Assembly (NCBI RefSeq): GCF_003112775.1
Contig: NZ_BFCH01000009.1
Coordinates: 1 to 64,000, forward strand
From: Mycobacterium montefiorense
GTDB taxonomy: Bacteria; Actinomycetota; Actinomycetes; Mycobacteriales; Mycobacteriaceae
Reading direction: 5' to 3'
Length of the DNA stretch: 64,000 nucleotides
The position numbers and the translations under genes are program-made. This document shows, in pieces, positions 1 through 8,003 of the stretch (positions are counted from its first letter, which is position 1; every line of letters begins with the position of its first letter). The notes below the pieces were generated by a model. That model had not been told where the DNA came from. It saw only the letters and a program-made list of their open reading frames with translations, and did not search any database.

Positions 1-1
1 G

Positions 2-154
2 CTCCAACCCCAAGGCTGGACCACCCGAAAACACCCCAACGGCGACACCGAATGGATCCCACCCCCACACCTCGACCACGGCCAACCCCGCACCAACACC
101 TACCACCACCCCACCAAACTCCTCCTCAACCCCGACAACGACAAGCCGGCATAA
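2..154 (+). CDS. C-terminal fragment of a 13E12-repeat / DUF222 HNH endonuclease family protein
   Basis: The window opens inside this gene; only the last 50 codons are present, ending in TAA. The visible tail has the pattern [15 protein letters not shown] followed by [10 protein letters not shown], which I recognise as the end of the HNH nuclease module of the mycobacterial 13E12 (REP13E12/DUF222) family. These proteins occur in many copies in mycobacteria and are often associated with mobile or repeat DNA; their cellular job is unclear. The upstream domain and start codon lie outside the window, so intactness cannot be judged. It converges with the SRAP gene, with only three bases between the stop codons. 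Confidence 0.7.
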   Translation, partial: LQPQGWTTRKHPNGDTEWIPPPHLDHGQPRTNTYHHPTKLLLNPDNDKPA

Positions 155-157
155 CGA

Positions 158-922
158 CTACAGCAGGGTGATATGTTCGGGCTCCGGCTCGGCCGACTCG
201 AGCAGTTGGGGTCCGTTATTGCGCACGCTGTTCACCAGCCGCGACACCTCACGCAACTCGATGCCGCGCACATCCGGAACCTGGGCCAGCAGCTCGGCGT
301 CCAGCGGGGCGTCGGGATTCAACCAGGTGTCCCAGTCGCGCTCGGACAGGATCAACGGCATACGGTCGTGCACCTCGGCCAGCTCGCCGACGGCGTCGGT
401 GGTGATGATCGTGCAACTCAGCAGCGGATCTTCTTCTTTACCGGGCTTCCATACCGACCACAGCCCGGCCATGAACAGCATGTCGCCGTCGTCGCGGTGC
501 ATGAAGAACGGTGTCTTGGCGGTCTTCTTGCCCGCGGCGTTGTCCGGATTGGGCCGCCATTCGTACCAGCCGTCCATCGGCACCAGGCAGCGCTTGCTTT
601 TCGCCGAACCGCGGAAAGCCGGTGAGGTAGCCACCTTGTCGGCGCGGGCGTTGATCAGCAGCGGACCCTTTTTGTCCGGAGCACCGTCCGCGTCGGCTTT
701 GACCCAAGGCGGGATCAGTCCCCAGCGCATCATCCGCACCCGGCGAGTCGCCTCGTCGTCCGGCTCGCTGTGGCGGGTCACCACCGTCGCGACCGTGGTC
801 GTGGGGGCCACGTTGTAGTTGGGTTCCGCCGCACGCTCCGAGGTACCGGTAGCTTCGTCGATCGCCTTGATCTTCTCGGCCAGCAGGGCTGGATCCGTCG
901 TGACCGCAAACCGTCCACACAT
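158..922 (-). CDS. SRAP domain protein (YedK/HMCES family), abasic-site DNA-protein crosslinker
   Basis: Predicted to shield abasic sites in single-stranded DNA by forming a thiazolidine crosslink through the N-terminal cysteine exposed after Met removal. The 254-residue reading starts M-C-G-R-F, placing the catalytic Cys at position 2; this fixes the start at 922 although the frame stays open upstream. Other family residues are present: Asn91 in NARAD, Glu121 in WYEW, and His185 in VHDRMP. Length matches full-size bacterial SRAP proteins. It is the counterpart of Rv3226c, divergent from aroA as in M. tuberculosis. Function is by family; the motif match is direct. Confidence 0.93.
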   Translation of the reverse strand: MCGRFAVTTDPALLAEKIKAIDEATGTSERAAEPNYNVAPTTTVATVVTRHSEPDDEATRRVRMMRWGLIPPWVKADADGAPDKKGPLLINARADKVATSPAFRGSAKSKRCLVPMDGWYEWRPNPDNAAGKKTAKTPFFMHRDDGDMLFMAGLWSVWKPGKEEDPLLSCTIITTDAVGELAEVHDRMPLILSERDWDTWLNPDAPLDAELLAQVPDVRGIELREVSRLVNSVRNNGPQLLESAEPEPEHITLL

Positions 923-976
923 GACTTCCATGGTGCCCGGTACCCACGACACCCGCCGACACGGCAGGATGAAGCC

Positions 977-2266
977 GTGACCACCGAGCCCTGGACGGCC
1001 CCCGTCGCGCCGACACCGGTGCACGCGACCGTGACCGTTGCGGGCTCGAAGTCGCAGACCAACCGGGCCCTGGTGCTCGCGGGCCTGTCCAGCGCGCAGG
1101 GCCAAGAACCCTCGACGATCAGCGGCGCGCTGCGCAGCCGCGATACCGACCTGATGATCGGCGCGCTCACCGCGCTGGGATTGCGGGTGGACGGGGACGG
1201 CTCCGAACTGACGGTCAGCGGCCGCCTCGACCCCGGCCCCGACGCACGTGTGGATTGTGGTCTGGCCGGCACCGTCTTGCGATTCGTGCCGTCGTTGGCG
1301 GCGTTGGCCGACGCCGCGGTGGAGTTTGACGGCGACGAACAGGCCCGCGCCCGGCCGATCGCGCCGCTGCTGGACGCACTGCGAGACCTGGGCGTTCCGA
1401 TCGAGGGAACGGGCCTGCCGTTCCGGGTGCGGGGCGGTGGATCGGTCGCGGGCGGCACCGTGGCCATCGACGCTTCGGCGTCGTCGCAGTTCGTGTCCGG
1501 CCTGCTGTTGTGCGGCGCGTCGTTCAGCAATGGCCTGACCGTGCAACACACCGGCACGTCGCTACCGTCGGCGCCGCATATCGCGATGACGACCGTGATG
1601 CTGCGCCAAGCCGGTGTCGACATCGATGATTCGGTGCCCAACCGTTGGCAGGTGCACCCCGGCACCGTCGCGGCCCGGCACTGGGACGTCGAACCCGATC
1701 TAACCAACGCCGTTCCGTTCCTGGCGGCCGCCGTCGTCAGCGGCGGCAGCGTGCGCATCACCGGCTGGCCGGCGACCAGCGTGCAACCCGCGGGTGACAT
1801 CCTCGACGTCTTGGGAAAGCTGAATGCCGTTGTCACCCAAATGGATTCATCGCTGGAAGTACAGGGCTCGGCGGGTTACGACGGCTTTGATGTCGACCTA
1901 CGGGCCGTCGGCGAGCTGACGCCGTCGATGGCGGCGCTGGCGGCACTGGCGACCCCGGGGTCGGTGTCACGCCTGTCCGGCGTCGCCCATCTGCGCGGAC
2001 ACGAGACCGACCGGCTCGCCGCGTTGAGCGCCGAGATCAACCGGCTCGGGGGCAACTGCTCCGAGACGGCCGACGGCCTGGAGATCACCTCGACGCCACT
2101 GCATGCCGGGATCTGGCGCGCATATGCCGACCATCGGATGGCGATGGCCGGCGCGATCGTCGGGTTGCGGGTCGCCGGAGTTCAGATCGACGACATCGGC
2201 GCTACCTCCAAGACGCTGCCGGAGTTCCCGCAGCTGTGGGCACGCATGCTGGAGTCCAGCGTTTGA
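977..2266 (+). CDS. aroA: 3-phosphoshikimate 1-carboxyvinyltransferase (EPSP synthase)
   Basis: Joins shikimate 3-phosphate and phosphoenolpyruvate to give EPSP in the cytosolic shikimate pathway. The 429-residue product has the N-terminal [15 protein letters not shown] segment (substrate-binding Lys), GLAGTVLRF, the [10 protein letters not shown] stretch, and the C-terminal [11 protein letters not shown] and DHRMAMAGA motifs, all close to M. tuberculosis AroA. I chose the GTG at 977, preceded by an AGGAT-type ribosome site, because the protein then begins just before the conserved [15 protein letters not shown] region; a longer upstream reading overlaps the SRAP gene. Its stop overlaps the rsgA start by four bases, so the two are probably translationally coupled. 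Confidence 0.96.
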   Translation: MTTEPWTAPVAPTPVHATVTVAGSKSQTNRALVLAGLSSAQGQEPSTISGALRSRDTDLMIGALTALGLRVDGDGSELTVSGRLDPGPDARVDCGLAGTVLRFVPSLAALADAAVEFDGDEQARARPIAPLLDALRDLGVPIEGTGLPFRVRGGGSVAGGTVAIDASASSQFVSGLLLCGASFSNGLTVQHTGTSLPSAPHIAMTTVMLRQAGVDIDDSVPNRWQVHPGTVAARHWDVEPDLTNAVPFLAAAVVSGGSVRITGWPATSVQPAGDILDVLGKLNAVVTQMDSSLEVQGSAGYDGFDVDLRAVGELTPSMAALAALATPGSVSRLSGVAHLRGHETDRLAALSAEINRLGGNCSETADGLEITSTPLHAGIWRAYADHRMAMAGAIVGLRVAGVQIDDIGATSKTLPEFPQLWARMLESSV

Positions 2267-3255
2267 GGCCTGGCGACTACGACGAGTCCGACGTCAAAGT
2301 CCGATCCGGCCGGGGTTCACGACCCCGGACCAAAACCCGTCCCGAGCACGCCGACGCCGAGGCCGCCATGGTGGTCAGCGTCGACCGGGGCCGCTGGGGG
2401 TGCGTGCTGGGTGGCCAACCCGATTGCCGGGTCACCGCCATGCGGGCCCGAGAGCTGGGCCGCACCCCGATCGTGGTCGGCGACGAAGTCGACGTGGTGG
2501 GCGATCTGTCCGGCCGGCCGGACACCTTGGCCCGCATCGTGCGGCGTGGACCACGGCGAACAGTGTTGCGGCGCACCGCCGATGACACCGATCCCACCGA
2601 GCGGGTGGTTGTCGCCAACGCCGATCAACTGCTCATCGTGGTGGCACTTGCCGACCCGCCGCCACGGACCGGTCTGGTCGACCGGGCGCTGATCGCCGCT
2701 TACGCCGGCGGGTTGACGCCGATTCTGTGCCTGACCAAGACCGACCTCGCCCCGCCCGAGCCGTTCGCCAAGCAGTTCGCGGATCTGGACTTGACGGTGG
2801 TCACCGCGGGCCGTGACGATCCCCTGCTGGCGGTGGCGGACCTGCTCGCCGGCAAGATCACCGTTCTGCTGGGACATTCCGGTGTCGGCAAGTCGACATT
2901 GGTGAATCGTCTTGTGCCAGAGGCTGGCCGGGCCGTCGGAGAGGTCACCGATATCGGCAGGGGCCGGCACACCTCGACGCAGTCGGTGGCGCTGCCCCTG
3001 ACGCCGAGGGCCGCGGGTTCGGGCTGGGTGATCGACACACCGGGCATCCGCTCGTTCGGACTGGCGCACATCCGGCCCGATGACGTGATGCTGGCCTTCT
3101 CGGATCTGGCTGAGACGGTGCAGGATTGCCCGCGCGGCTGCGGCCACATGGGACCACCGGCGGACCCGGAGTGCGCGCTGGACACACTCTCGGGCCCCGC
3201 CGTCCGCCGCGTCGAAGCGGCCCGGCGGTTGCTGGCAGCGCTCAGGGAGACTTAG
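2263..3255 (+). CDS. rsgA: Ribosome small-subunit-dependent GTPase A
   Basis: Circularly permuted GTPase acting in late 30S subunit maturation. The 330-residue reading carries G4 TKTD (148-151), then P-loop GHSGVGKS (194-201), then G3 DTPG (248-251), the permuted order diagnostic of RsgA. It ends with the zinc-binding C279, C283, H285, C294 cluster. I place the start at a TTG that overlaps the aroA stop as TTGA. This gives the same length and the same [11 protein letters not shown] beginning as Rv3228, whereas the longer GTG start at 2236 adds nine poorly supported residues. The 3' end overlaps the convergent HxlR gene by 14 bases. Confidence 0.93.
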   Translation: MRPGDYDESDVKVRSGRGSRPRTKTRPEHADAEAAMVVSVDRGRWGCVLGGQPDCRVTAMRARELGRTPIVVGDEVDVVGDLSGRPDTLARIVRRGPRRTVLRRTADDTDPTERVVVANADQLLIVVALADPPPRTGLVDRALIAAYAGGLTPILCLTKTDLAPPEPFAKQFADLDLTVVTAGRDDPLLAVADLLAGKITVLLGHSGVGKSTLVNRLVPEAGRAVGEVTDIGRGRHTSTQSVALPLTPRAAGSGWVIDTPGIRSFGLAHIRPDDVMLAFSDLAETVQDCPRGCGHMGPPADPECALDTLSGPAVRRVEAARRLLAALRET

Positions 3256-3715
3256 TCAGCCGCATTCCGAGTTCGTCGGGCGGCACCAGATGGCCCTCGG
3301 TGCACCGGACTTCGACGCTGGCCTCGGCGCCGCAGTCCAGATGTGTCAGCCGCAGCCTATTGTGGCCCGGCAAATGGTGCCTTCCCCACTCGAAAAGCGC
3401 CCAGACTACCGGCATGAAGCCTTTGCCGGCTTCGGTCAGCACGTATTCCTCGCGGCTGCGCTGTCCCGGCTCCTGATAGGGCTGGCGCGCCAATAGGCCT
3501 AGGTCGACCAGCTCGACCAGTCGTGCGGACGTGGCCGCCTTGGTGATGCCGACCCGGCGGGCGAAGTCGTCGAACCGGGTGGTGCCGTAGTACGCCTCGC
3601 GCATGATCAGCATCGCGGATTTGGTGCCGACCACCGCCATCGCCTTCTCGATCGCACACTCACCGACCGCCGACCATTTCTCCCGGTCCCTAAGGGCACC
3701 CTGCAGAAATGTCAT
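3242..3715 (-). CDS. HxlR-family winged-helix transcriptional regulator
   Basis: 157-residue regulator with the HxlR core: an early Cys (GECAIEKAM) and a winged helix at about residues 20-110 including RFDDFARRVGIT, LVELVDLGLLAR and the wing EEYVLTEAGK. HxlR proteins usually control an adjacent divergently transcribed enzyme gene. Here the neighbour is a thiolase starting 88 bp away, and the gap contains twin GTATAC sites. The ATG at 3715 has a GGGAGGTG ribosome site. No counterpart lies here in M. tuberculosis, so it belongs to the 3.2-8 kb accessory stretch. Ligand and regulon cannot be read from the sequence. Confidence 0.85.
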   Translation of the reverse strand: MTFLQGALRDREKWSAVGECAIEKAMAVVGTKSAMLIMREAYYGTTRFDDFARRVGITKAATSARLVELVDLGLLARQPYQEPGQRSREEYVLTEAGKGFMPVVWALFEWGRHHLPGHNRLRLTHLDCGAEASVEVRCTEGHLVPPDELGMRLTKSP

Positions 3716-3745
3716 CTAAATCACCTCCCATCTGGGTTGATTTTA

Positions 3746-3774
3746 GTATACCTAGGCGTTTTGCTGGGTATACC
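3746..3774. promoter_or_regulatory. Twin GTATAC sites in the HxlR-thiolase divergent promoter
   Basis: GTATAC at 3746-3751 and GGTATACC at 3767-3774, centre to centre 22 bp, about two helical turns. They are the only A/T-rich islands between the divergent genes. A dimeric or tetrameric HxlR could bind both; this is inference from position and symmetry. Confidence 0.4.
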
Positions 3775-3803
3775 GAGACGTACCCAGGACTCAAGGAGGA
3801 GTC

Positions 3804-4991
3804 ATGACCGCATTCCAAGGCCGCGACGCGGTGATCGTCGGCGCCGTCCGCACCCCCATCGGCAAGGGCAAGGCCAGCGGCGCGCTGCACGGCGTGCTGC
3901 CCGTTGACCTGTTGGCGCACAGCCTGCGCGAACTCGTGGCCCGCACCGGTGTGGACCCGGCACAGATCGACGACGTCATCGCCGGTGCAGTCACGCAGGT
4001 CGGCGATCAGGCGGTCAACATCGCGCGCAACGCGTTGCTGGGCGCGGGTTTCCCCGAGTCGGTTCCCGGCGTCACGATCGACCGCCAGTGCGGCAGCAGT
4101 CAGCAGGCCATTAGCTTCGCGGCCCAGGGCGTGATCGCGGGTGCCTACGACATCGTGATCGCCGCGGGCGTGGAATCGATGAGCCGCGTACCGATGGGCA
4201 CCCAGGTATTGCCGGGCAGCGACCCGTTTGGCGAGGGTATGGGTGCCCGCTACCCAGAAGGCCTTGTGCCGCAGGGCATCAGCGCCGAGCTGATCGCCGC
4301 GAAGTGGGGTTTCTCGCGCACTCAGCTCGACGAGTTCTCCGCCGGCAGCCACGACAAGGCCGCCCGCGCCACCAAAGACGGGCTGTTCGAGAACGAGCTG
4401 ACTCCGGTCGCCGGGCTGCACACCGACGAGATCATCCGCCCCGCCACCACCGTGGAAACGCTGGCGACGCTGAAGCCGGCGTTCTACAGCGAGAAGATGG
4501 AAACGCGCTTCCCGCAAATCAATTGGGAGATCACGCCGGGTAACTCATCGCCGTTGTCCGACGGCAGCGCCGCGGTGCTGATCACCACCAGTGAGGTCGC
4601 CAAGAAGCTAGGCCTGCGTCCGCTGGCCCGCATCCACACCACGACTGTGGTAGGCGACGACCCGCTCTACATGCTGACGGGCGTCATCCCGGCGACCCAG
4701 AACGTACTACAGCGGGCCGGCCTGACGTTGGCCGACATCGACCTGTTCGAGGTCAACGAGGCCTTTGCGCCCGTGGTTCTCGCCTGGGCTCATAACACCG
4801 GGGCCGATCTGGCCAAGACGAACGTCAACGGTGGGGCCATCGCGATCGGACACCCGTTGGGCGCCAGCGGTGCCCGCATCATGACCACGATGGTCAACGC
4901 CTTGGAACAGCGCGGCGGTCGCTACGGTCTGCAGACGATGTGTGAGGGCGGCGGCATGGCCAACGCCACCATCATCGAGCGACTGGGCTAG
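3804..4991 (+). CDS. Acetyl-CoA acetyltransferase (thiolase)
   Basis: Cytosolic thiolase of 395 residues that condenses or cleaves acyl-CoA and acetyl-CoA. Catalytic residues are visible: nucleophile Cys96 in DRQCGSS, NEAFAP near 318, His350 in GGAIAIGHPLGASGAR, and Cys380 in the C-terminal CEGGGMAN. The length is standard. A strong CAAGGAGGAG ribosome site precedes the ATG. It is divergent from the HxlR gene, which is the likely regulator. Whether it works in beta-oxidation (degradative) or in acetoacetyl-CoA formation cannot be decided from sequence. It is not part of the conserved Rv3226c-Rv3230c block and looks like an accessory insertion. Confidence 0.92.
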   Translation: MTAFQGRDAVIVGAVRTPIGKGKASGALHGVLPVDLLAHSLRELVARTGVDPAQIDDVIAGAVTQVGDQAVNIARNALLGAGFPESVPGVTIDRQCGSSQQAISFAAQGVIAGAYDIVIAAGVESMSRVPMGTQVLPGSDPFGEGMGARYPEGLVPQGISAELIAAKWGFSRTQLDEFSAGSHDKAARATKDGLFENELTPVAGLHTDEIIRPATTVETLATLKPAFYSEKMETRFPQINWEITPGNSSPLSDGSAAVLITTSEVAKKLGLRPLARIHTTTVVGDDPLYMLTGVIPATQNVLQRAGLTLADIDLFEVNEAFAPVVLAWAHNTGADLAKTNVNGGAIAIGHPLGASGARIMTTMVNALEQRGGRYGLQTMCEGGGMANATIIERLG

Positions 4992-5032
4992 CATCTTTGC
5001 CGCCAAGACTTGCATTGGCTATGGGTACCAGC

Positions 5033-5524
5033 CTATTTGGCTGACTTCTGCTCGAGATGCGCTATCTCGTTGCCCCACACCGATTGTGCACCCGCATCGC
5101 CAATCCGATAGGTCTGGATCATCGTTGCGATGCCCACGGTGATGCTAAGAATTGCGATGGACACGTTGATAACTCGGTGACGCGGTCCGGATCGCCGCTC
5201 AACACGACGCAGCGCGAGTAGGCCCGCCGCAACGATCAATAAGGCAACTGTGAAATAGATCATGGTGGAACCCAGTTCGGCGTGCTGACGCAGGACCGCG
5301 GAGGGGTTGTGTCTCAAGTCATAGAGCCATCCGCCGGCATTCGTTGTGATCGGCGTCAGGACCACTGTCGCAGCGGCGAGGATGCCGGTGAACCAGACCA
5401 GGTGTCCGCGTCTAGCGGCGGGCCACAGAGCGCAGATGATCTCCAGGAGTGCCGTCAACGGCGCAAGCACGACGAGAAAATGCACGAATAGCAAATGCGC
5501 TGGCAGGCCATGAATCACCGTCAT
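5033..5524 (-). CDS. DUF2231-type small membrane protein
   Basis: 163 residues with four likely transmembrane segments (about 9-28, 42-60, 88-106, 121-141), the first following the motif LPAHLLFVHF, typical of DUF2231 proteins. Function unknown; some relatives sit with redox or metal genes. The ATG at 5524 has an AAAAGGA ribosome site and overlaps the stop of an upstream 35-codon leader ORF as ATGA, suggesting translational coupling. An in-frame GTG extension to 5587 exists but would run through the hairpin arm. It is divergent from the VIT-type metal transporter, so a shared metal or redox stimulus is possible. Confidence 0.7.
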   Translation of the reverse strand: MTVIHGLPAHLLFVHFLVVLAPLTALLEIICALWPAARRGHLVWFTGILAAATVVLTPITTNAGGWLYDLRHNPSAVLRQHAELGSTMIYFTVALLIVAAGLLALRRVERRSGPRHRVINVSIAILSITVGIATMIQTYRIGDAGAQSVWGNEIAHLEQKSAK

Positions 5525-5628
5525 AGAAATCCTTTTCTGAGGGTGCAACACCGCGAGCCCCGAGGGGCTTGCGCTTCTCTGTTGCACCAGCTGGAACCGG
5601 CATCGTGCGACCGGGAGGCCGCGATCAT
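5521..5628 (-). CDS. Small upstream ORF (leader peptide, 35 aa) of the DUF2231 gene
   Basis: ATG at 5628 is preceded at ideal distance by TAGGAGG (5634-5640), the best ribosome site in the area. The frame runs 35 codons and stops with TGA overlapping the DUF2231 ATG. The peptide has a Trp-Cys pair mid-way and a Cys-Cys pair eight residues before the end, then a basic tail RKGFL. Mycobacterial cysteine-rich uORFs are known to regulate downstream genes by ribosome pausing; whether this is one is inference. GC at third codon positions is high in the first half and lower over the hairpin. Confidence 0.5.
   Translation of the reverse strand: MIAASRSHDAGSSWCNREAQAPRGSRCCTLRKGFL
5542..5588 (-). promoter_or_regulatory. 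Strong compound hairpin in the DUF2231 leader
   Basis: On the minus-strand transcript a perfect 9-bp outer stem pairs GGTGCAACA (5580-5588) with TGTTGCACC (5542-5550). Inside it, AGCCCC and GGGGCT form a second stem with a tiny loop. The structure lies inside the leader ORF and ends just before the DUF2231 ribosome site. No U-tract follows, so it is not a classical terminator. A ribosome on the leader ORF would have to melt it. Confidence 0.6.
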
Positions 5629-5736
5629 AACGTCCTCCTAACCGGCCGAGGCAAGGCTAACTACAGCCCTGGCCTGCGAGTTTGATGAGGCTTCGCTTGC
5701 TGGCGCACCCGACAAATATGCGCTTGGCTGGGCGGC

Positions 5737-6510
5737 ATGAGCGACGACCGACAACGCCCGGTGAAGCCGACTCACGGCGAAGTAGACGCGGCGGCGGCCG
5801 GGGAACCGACACACACCGACGAGCCGCACGCCGACCACAGCTCCAGCCGCCTGAATAAGCTGCGCGCTGCAGTGCTGGGTGCCAATGACGGCATCGTCTC
5901 GGTTGCCGCCCTCGTGATCGGCGTGGCCGGTACCACCTCACAACGGGGCCCGATCTTCACTGCCGGACTGGCGGCCCTGGTAGGCGGCGCAGTCTCGATG
6001 GCACTGGGCGAATTTGTTTCGGTCTCAAGCCAGCGCGACAGCGAAACGGCCCAGCTGCTCATCGAACGCAACGAATTGCAACAGGTACCCGACGCCGAAT
6101 TGGCTGAGCTAGCCGCTATCTACCAAAGCCGAGGTTTATCAGCTCGAACCGCGGCGCGGGTAGCCGAAGAGCTCACCGCGCACGATCCGCTGACCGCCCA
6201 CGCTCACGCCGAGCTCAACATTGATCCCGACGATTTGGCCAATCCTTGGCAGGCTGCGGCTGCCTCAGCGGCCTCGTTCATCGTCGGTGCGCTGCTGCCA
6301 CTCGTCGCTATCCTATTGCCTCCCAACGCATGGCGGGTTCCGGTGACCTTTATCGCCGTGCTCGCCGCGCTGGCGCTCACCGGGGTGCTCAGCGTCCGGA
6401 TCGGTGGCGGCAACGCATGGCGGGCGGTCCTGCGCGTCGTGCTCGGCGGCGCAGTGGGACTGGGGTTCACCTACGGCATCGGATGTCTTTTCGGCACCGC
6501 GGTCCACTAG
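5737..6510 (+). CDS. VIT1/CCC1-family divalent metal (Fe/Mn) transporter
   Basis: 257-residue membrane protein. After a polar His/Asp-rich N-terminus (about 1-36) comes the family signature LRAAVLGANDGIVSVAALVIGVAG (41-64), a second helix with GGAVSMALGEFVSVSSQRD (82-100), a Glu-rich soluble metal-binding insert (about 101-165), and three C-terminal helices. VIT proteins export or sequester Fe2+ or Mn2+. It is divergent from the DUF2231 gene with its leader. The start is the ATG at 5737; its ribosome site is weak. The family call is firm, the metal is not determined. Confidence 0.88.
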   Translation: MSDDRQRPVKPTHGEVDAAAAGEPTHTDEPHADHSSSRLNKLRAAVLGANDGIVSVAALVIGVAGTTSQRGPIFTAGLAALVGGAVSMALGEFVSVSSQRDSETAQLLIERNELQQVPDAELAELAAIYQSRGLSARTAARVAEELTAHDPLTAHAHAELNIDPDDLANPWQAAAASAASFIVGALLPLVAILLPPNAWRVPVTFIAVLAALALTGVLSVRIGGGNAWRAVLRVVLGGAVGLGFTYGIGCLFGTAVH

Positions 6511-6580
6511 TGCCGCACCCCTAACAATATTGGTGCCCGGCAACCTCTTTGGCGCTGGCGCGGATCAGCGCCGAGTCGAA

Positions 6581-7114
6581 TCAGAGCCAGCCGGTGCGGG
6601 CGGCGGCCGGCTCAGCAGGAGCGGGAGCTAGCTTGCCGTCCCGCACGCCGTCGAGCATCCGTTTGACCGCGGCGACGATCTCCGGTGCCGCCGCAGCGAG
6701 TCCCGTGAGATCGGCTTCGGTGACTTCATCGGTGTCGACACCCGCCCGGGCCAGCACGGCGGCCGGGTCGGCCAGCTCACCCGCCAGCCAGGCGACCGGG
6801 TCGGCCGACAACTCGGGAACGAAGTTTCGGCGTCCGGGCTCCCAGCCGTTGAACCGAGGGTGGTGATGGGCCTGGTCGAGCGTCCCGGGCGGGCTCCCGG
6901 TGGACCCGAATAGATCCACCCGCCACACCGGGCGGTTGAACGCAATCGGGATGCCCGCATAGATCGACCCGTGCGGCTCGGCCTTATCGACCAGGCGGAG
7001 TTCCAGCCTGACTCCCCGTTCCGGGGTTTCTTGACCTTCGTTGGAGGTCGGGTCGACGAAAAACATGTCCTCGACGACTACACCCATGGATTCGAATCCG
7101 AACACCGCGAGCAT
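6581..7114 (-). CDS. Conserved hypothetical protein, 177 aa
   Basis: Not recognised as a named family. The protein opens with MLAVFGFESMGVVVEDMFFVDP and has a middle region rich in conserved-looking motifs (RPVWRVDLF, HHHPRFNGWEPGRR) reminiscent of a small beta-rich domain. The C-terminal half is acidic and helical and ends in an Ala/Pro tail. There are no transmembrane segments. The ATG at 7114 has a GAAAGGTG ribosome site; the frame is open a further 12 codons upstream. It is divergent from the DUF5134 gene across 273 bp and convergent with the VIT-type transporter. The triple His could bind a metal, but that is speculation. Confidence 0.65.
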   Translation of the reverse strand: MLAVFGFESMGVVVEDMFFVDPTSNEGQETPERGVRLELRLVDKAEPHGSIYAGIPIAFNRPVWRVDLFGSTGSPPGTLDQAHHHPRFNGWEPGRRNFVPELSADPVAWLAGELADPAAVLARAGVDTDEVTEADLTGLAAAAPEIVAAVKRMLDGVRDGKLAPAPAEPAAARTGWL

Positions 7115-7336
7115 CGCGCACCTTTCTTCGTACCTCCTCAAAGGGTACACCTATTCCGTCGCCAGCCGGGACCGGCCAATCGTCGCCCCGGTGTCCGGGA
7201 CATAGACAGAGTGGGGCGACGACTCGCGCCGAAACCAGCGACCGAATTGCCTGGCACCGCCGACCAACTCGGTATGAACCCGGCAGCGTCGCGGTCCCGG
7301 GATTCGACGCGCGGTGCGGCCGCGTTGCTTGACCTT

Positions 7337-7355
7337 GGTACCCTACGGGGGTACC
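7337..7355. promoter_or_regulatory. TACCC-N5-GGGTA palindrome (RicR/CsoR-type operator candidate)
   Basis: A perfect 7-bp inverted repeat GGTACCC-tacgg-GGGTACC, 33 bp upstream of the DUF5134 start. TACCC-N5-GGGTA is the palindrome described for the mycobacterial copper repressor RicR. The match and placement are direct observations; regulation by a CsoR-family protein is inference. Confidence 0.6.
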
Positions 7356-7387
7356 GTTCGCCGCATGCTCAAAGGTGCAGCCCGCTC

Positions 7388-7993
7388 TTGAACGGCGACC
7401 CCACGCTGCGGTGGATCGTTACCGTACTCTTCGGCGTCAGTGTTGCGACCTACATCTATACCCTTGTCGCGCAACGTGACCGATCAACGAGCACCGTCAG
7501 CCACGTATTGCACCTGGCGATGGCGACGGCCATGATCCTGATGGCCTGGAGCATCGACATGGCCGTCCCGGTAATCGTGCCGATGATCTTCTTCGTTTTA
7601 ACGGGTGCCTGGTTTGTGCGCGCCGCCGGACAAATCTCCTCAACGGTCGGCGTGCGATTGACCAACTCCTACTACGCCGTGATGACGGCGGCGATGGTGT
7701 GGATGTACGCGGTGATGAGCGGCTACCTACCACGCCAGACCACTCACCCACCATCGGATTCGCTGGCCATGAACATGCCCGAGATGGAAATGCCCGGACA
7801 CGAACTATCCAGCGCACCAGCCGGATCCGGGTGGATCACCACCGTCAACTGGATCGCGGCCCTCGGGTTCGCGGTCGTGGCGCTGTTTTGGTCATGCCGT
7901 TGCGCAGCCCGGCGGAAGTCCACGCATTTGGAACCGCTCTATCAAGCGTGCGCTGCCGCCGGCACCGCGATGATGCTCTTTGCGCAGTTGTAG
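7388..7993 (+). CDS. DUF5134-type membrane protein with Met/His-rich loop
   Basis: 201 residues with about six transmembrane helices (7-28, 36-54, 58-80, 92-112, 148-169, 181-201). Between helices 4 and 5 lies a loop containing MNMPEMEMPGHE (128-139), a methionine/histidine pattern typical of Cu(I) contact sites. The start is uncertain: I chose TTG 7388 because it begins just before the first helix. The longer open frame upstream has no coding character. A nine-codon mini-ORF (ATG 7365) ends in a TGA overlapping this TTG. The RicR-type palindrome upstream plus the Met-rich loop suggest a role in copper stress; this is inference. Confidence 0.7.
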   Translation: MNGDPTLRWIVTVLFGVSVATYIYTLVAQRDRSTSTVSHVLHLAMATAMILMAWSIDMAVPVIVPMIFFVLTGAWFVRAAGQISSTVGVRLTNSYYAVMTAAMVWMYAVMSGYLPRQTTHPPSDSLAMNMPEMEMPGHELSSAPAGSGWITTVNWIAALGFAVVALFWSCRCAARRKSTHLEPLYQACAAAGTAMMLFAQL

Positions 7994-8003
7994 GCGTAAG
8001 GGC

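Noticed and set aside
1..157. Complete mobile element at the left edge
   Set aside because: Only the C-terminal end of a 13E12 protein is in the window; no ends or target duplications can be assessed.
2236..2262. Longer GTG start for rsgA inside aroA
   Set aside because: Adds nine residues not seen in the Rv3228 orthologue; the TTG overlapping the aroA stop gives the expected protein.
7365..7391. Eight-residue mini-ORF overlapping the DUF5134 TTG start
   Set aside because: Too short and without a clear ribosome site to call a leader peptide; noted in the DUF5134 entry because it could still influence start choice.
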